This document shows, in pieces, positions 33,676-34,052 of a stretch of DNA of 34,052 bases. Both the position numbers and the translations under genes were made by a program. The DNA is taken from NCBI RefSeq assembly GCF_018613065.1, contig NZ_JAGGQW010000030.1, forward strand, positions 1 to 34,052, read 5' to 3'. The stretch comes from Bacillus sp. ISL-7 (GTDB lineage: Bacteria; Bacillota; Bacilli; Bacillales_B; DSM-18226). The notes below the pieces were generated by a model. The model saw only the letters and a list, made by a program, of their open reading frames with translations, was not told the origin of the DNA and made no database searches. Each line of letters begins with the position of its first letter. Positions within the stretch are counted from its first letter, which is position 1.

Positions 33676-33706
33676 AAGTACCAGACAATCTCGAAGGATT
33701 CTCCAA
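33617..33706 (-). CDS. Possible 29-residue leader peptide
   Basis: A TTG at 33704-33706 follows AGAAGGGGGTG with a 7-base gap and opens a 29-codon frame reading MENPSRLSGTSATHAKPNME, then KAILCMGQN and TAA. The ORF lies in the leader of the CD3324-like gene, and its codons cover the first three elements of the interleaved repeats. A ribosome moving or stalling on it would change which helices form. The peptide has no recognised domain. It could equally be a chance frame in a structured RNA, so confidence is modest. Confidence 0.35.
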   Translation of the reverse strand: MENPSRLSGTSATHAKPNMEKAILCMGQN

Positions 33707-33731
33707 TGTTAAGCACCCCCTTCTTGACACT

Positions 33732-33740
33732 ATTATAACA
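33732..33740 (-). promoter_or_regulatory. Extended -10 promoter for the CD3324-like gene
   Basis: Minus-strand TGTTATAAT is a perfect TGnTATAAT extended -10; the -35 at 17 bases (TTCATC) is weak, which is usual for this class. Transcription would start near 33725 and give a leader of about 185 bases. Confidence 0.6.
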
Positions 33741-33848
33741 AATGCAATCAGGGTGATGAATATTACTTTTGTTATTTATTGTTAAAACCTGCCACATTTA
33801 ATGGTTTTACTGTTTTTGACACCCATAATTTACCCATAGTTGACGGTA

Positions 33849-33877
33849 TTGCCTGTCCGGAAGTGGACGAGTATAAT
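33849..33877 (+). promoter_or_regulatory. Promoter-like element facing the right edge
   Basis: TTGCCT and TATAAT separated by exactly 17 bases on the plus strand. It lies inside a bulged hairpin (33856-33896) and reads towards the partial ORF at 33917. Confidence 0.45.
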
Positions 33878-33955
33878 GTCCACGTATAATTCCGGAGAAA
33901 GGAAAAGACGCCTCCCATGATGTACAACTGCGCCAACAGTTATACGGGAGACGTC
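33856..33955 (+). repeat. Two consecutive large hairpins near the right edge
   Basis: Hairpin 1: TCCGGAA-GTGGAC (33856-33868) pairs with GTCCAC and TTCCGGA (33878-33883, 33890-33896) with a six-base bulge. GTATAAT occurs twice within it. Hairpin 2: GACGCCTCCC (33907-33916) with GGGAGACGTC (33946-33955), and inside it GTACAACTG/CAGTTATAC (33922-33930/33937-33945), one mismatch each. The second hairpin encloses the possible start of the partial ORF. Confidence 0.55.
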
Positions 33956-34052
33956 CCACAAAAAACACTATGGTCATTGTATCAGATTACAAACTTATTG
34001 AAAAGAACAATACAGGAGTTTTTAGTTAGGGGTGCGGGGAGGATTCCCTCTC
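33917..34052 (+). CDS. Partial ORF running off the right edge, unidentified
   Basis: An open frame of 45 codons to the window end starts at tandem ATGs (33917 and 33920). It reads MMYNCANSYTGDVPQKTLWS, then a basic helical stretch (LYQITNLLKRTIQEFL). It has a promoter-like element 40 bases upstream but no good Shine-Dalgarno (GGAGAAAGGA is too far), and the start lies inside a strong hairpin. Start codons sealed in hairpins are known from insertion-sequence transposases, so the end of a mobile element is one possibility. I cannot identify the product. Confidence 0.3.
   Translation, partial: MMYNCANSYTGDVPQKTLWSLYQITNLLKRTIQEFLVRGAGRIPS

Noticed and set aside
1..34052. CRISPR arrays, tRNA, rRNA genes or prophage modules
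   Set aside because: No regularly spaced repeats, no cloverleaf or rRNA-like sequence, and no phage structural or integrase genes were seen.

Overview
The window looks like chromosomal DNA of an AT-rich Gram-positive bacterium of the Bacillaceae (Bacillus, Neobacillus or Peribacillus-like). The reasons are strong AGGAGG-type ribosome binding sites, frequent TTG/GTG starts, lipoprotein signal peptides, Bacillus-type regulator sites (a perfect TnrA box and CcpA cre sites) and gene families such as DUF3231, DegV, FusB-type EF-G-binding protein and GH3-DUF4309. Species cannot be fixed from the sequence alone. Nearly all genes are on the minus strand.

Layout. 1-762: the first codons of an IS110-family transposase and its upstream non-coding DNA. 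763-4131: a likely operon of two alpha/beta hydrolases around an ATP-grasp ligase, preceded by a small gene interrupted by an in-frame stop. 4132-5055: a gene-poor stretch with a 57-residue protein behind a perfect cre site. 5056-6895: a Bcr/CflA drug transporter and a YtkA/FixH-like lipoprotein. 7103-10783: assimilatory nitrite reduction (nirB, nirD, FNT-type nitrite channel) with a perfect TnrA box upstream. 11456-17536: glutamate synthase, small and large subunits. 17815-18822: a DUF3231 protein on the plus strand, divergent from glutamate synthase. 18942-28017: an accessory catabolic locus (FAH-family enzyme; tautomerase-like DUF1904 protein; four-part opine/imino-acid-oxidase-like dehydrogenase; polyamine/opine-type ABC transporter; GntR regulator). 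28198-31225: a small unknown protein, an MFS relic, a GH3-DUF4309 lipoprotein and a HAD-family relic. 31226-33540: DegV, an EF-G-binding protein and a CD3324-type small HTH protein. 33541-34052: a structured leader with a possible leader peptide, then a separate promoter, hairpins and an ORF running off the window.

How the genes fit. Nitrite enters through the FNT channel and is reduced to ammonium by NirBD; glutamate synthase completes assimilation with glutamine synthetase, which is not in this window. No nitrate reductase or siroheme gene is present here. In the 19950-27116 operon, the solute-binding protein, ATPase and two permeases would import a small amine-containing compound that the FAD/[2Fe-2S] dehydrogenase oxidises. 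The GntR protein probably responds to it through three identical 12-bp palindromes around its gene, and a cre-like site suggests carbon catabolite control.

The least explained items are the CD3324 leader (interleaved inverted repeats overlapping a 29-codon ORF with its own Shine-Dalgarno), the uncharacterised hydrolase/ATP-grasp operon, the split dehydrogenase with a tautomerase-like partner, the non-coding DNA next to the IS110 transposase (possible bridge-RNA location), and three dispersed copies of a short CTAACCTGC..GTTAG hairpin.
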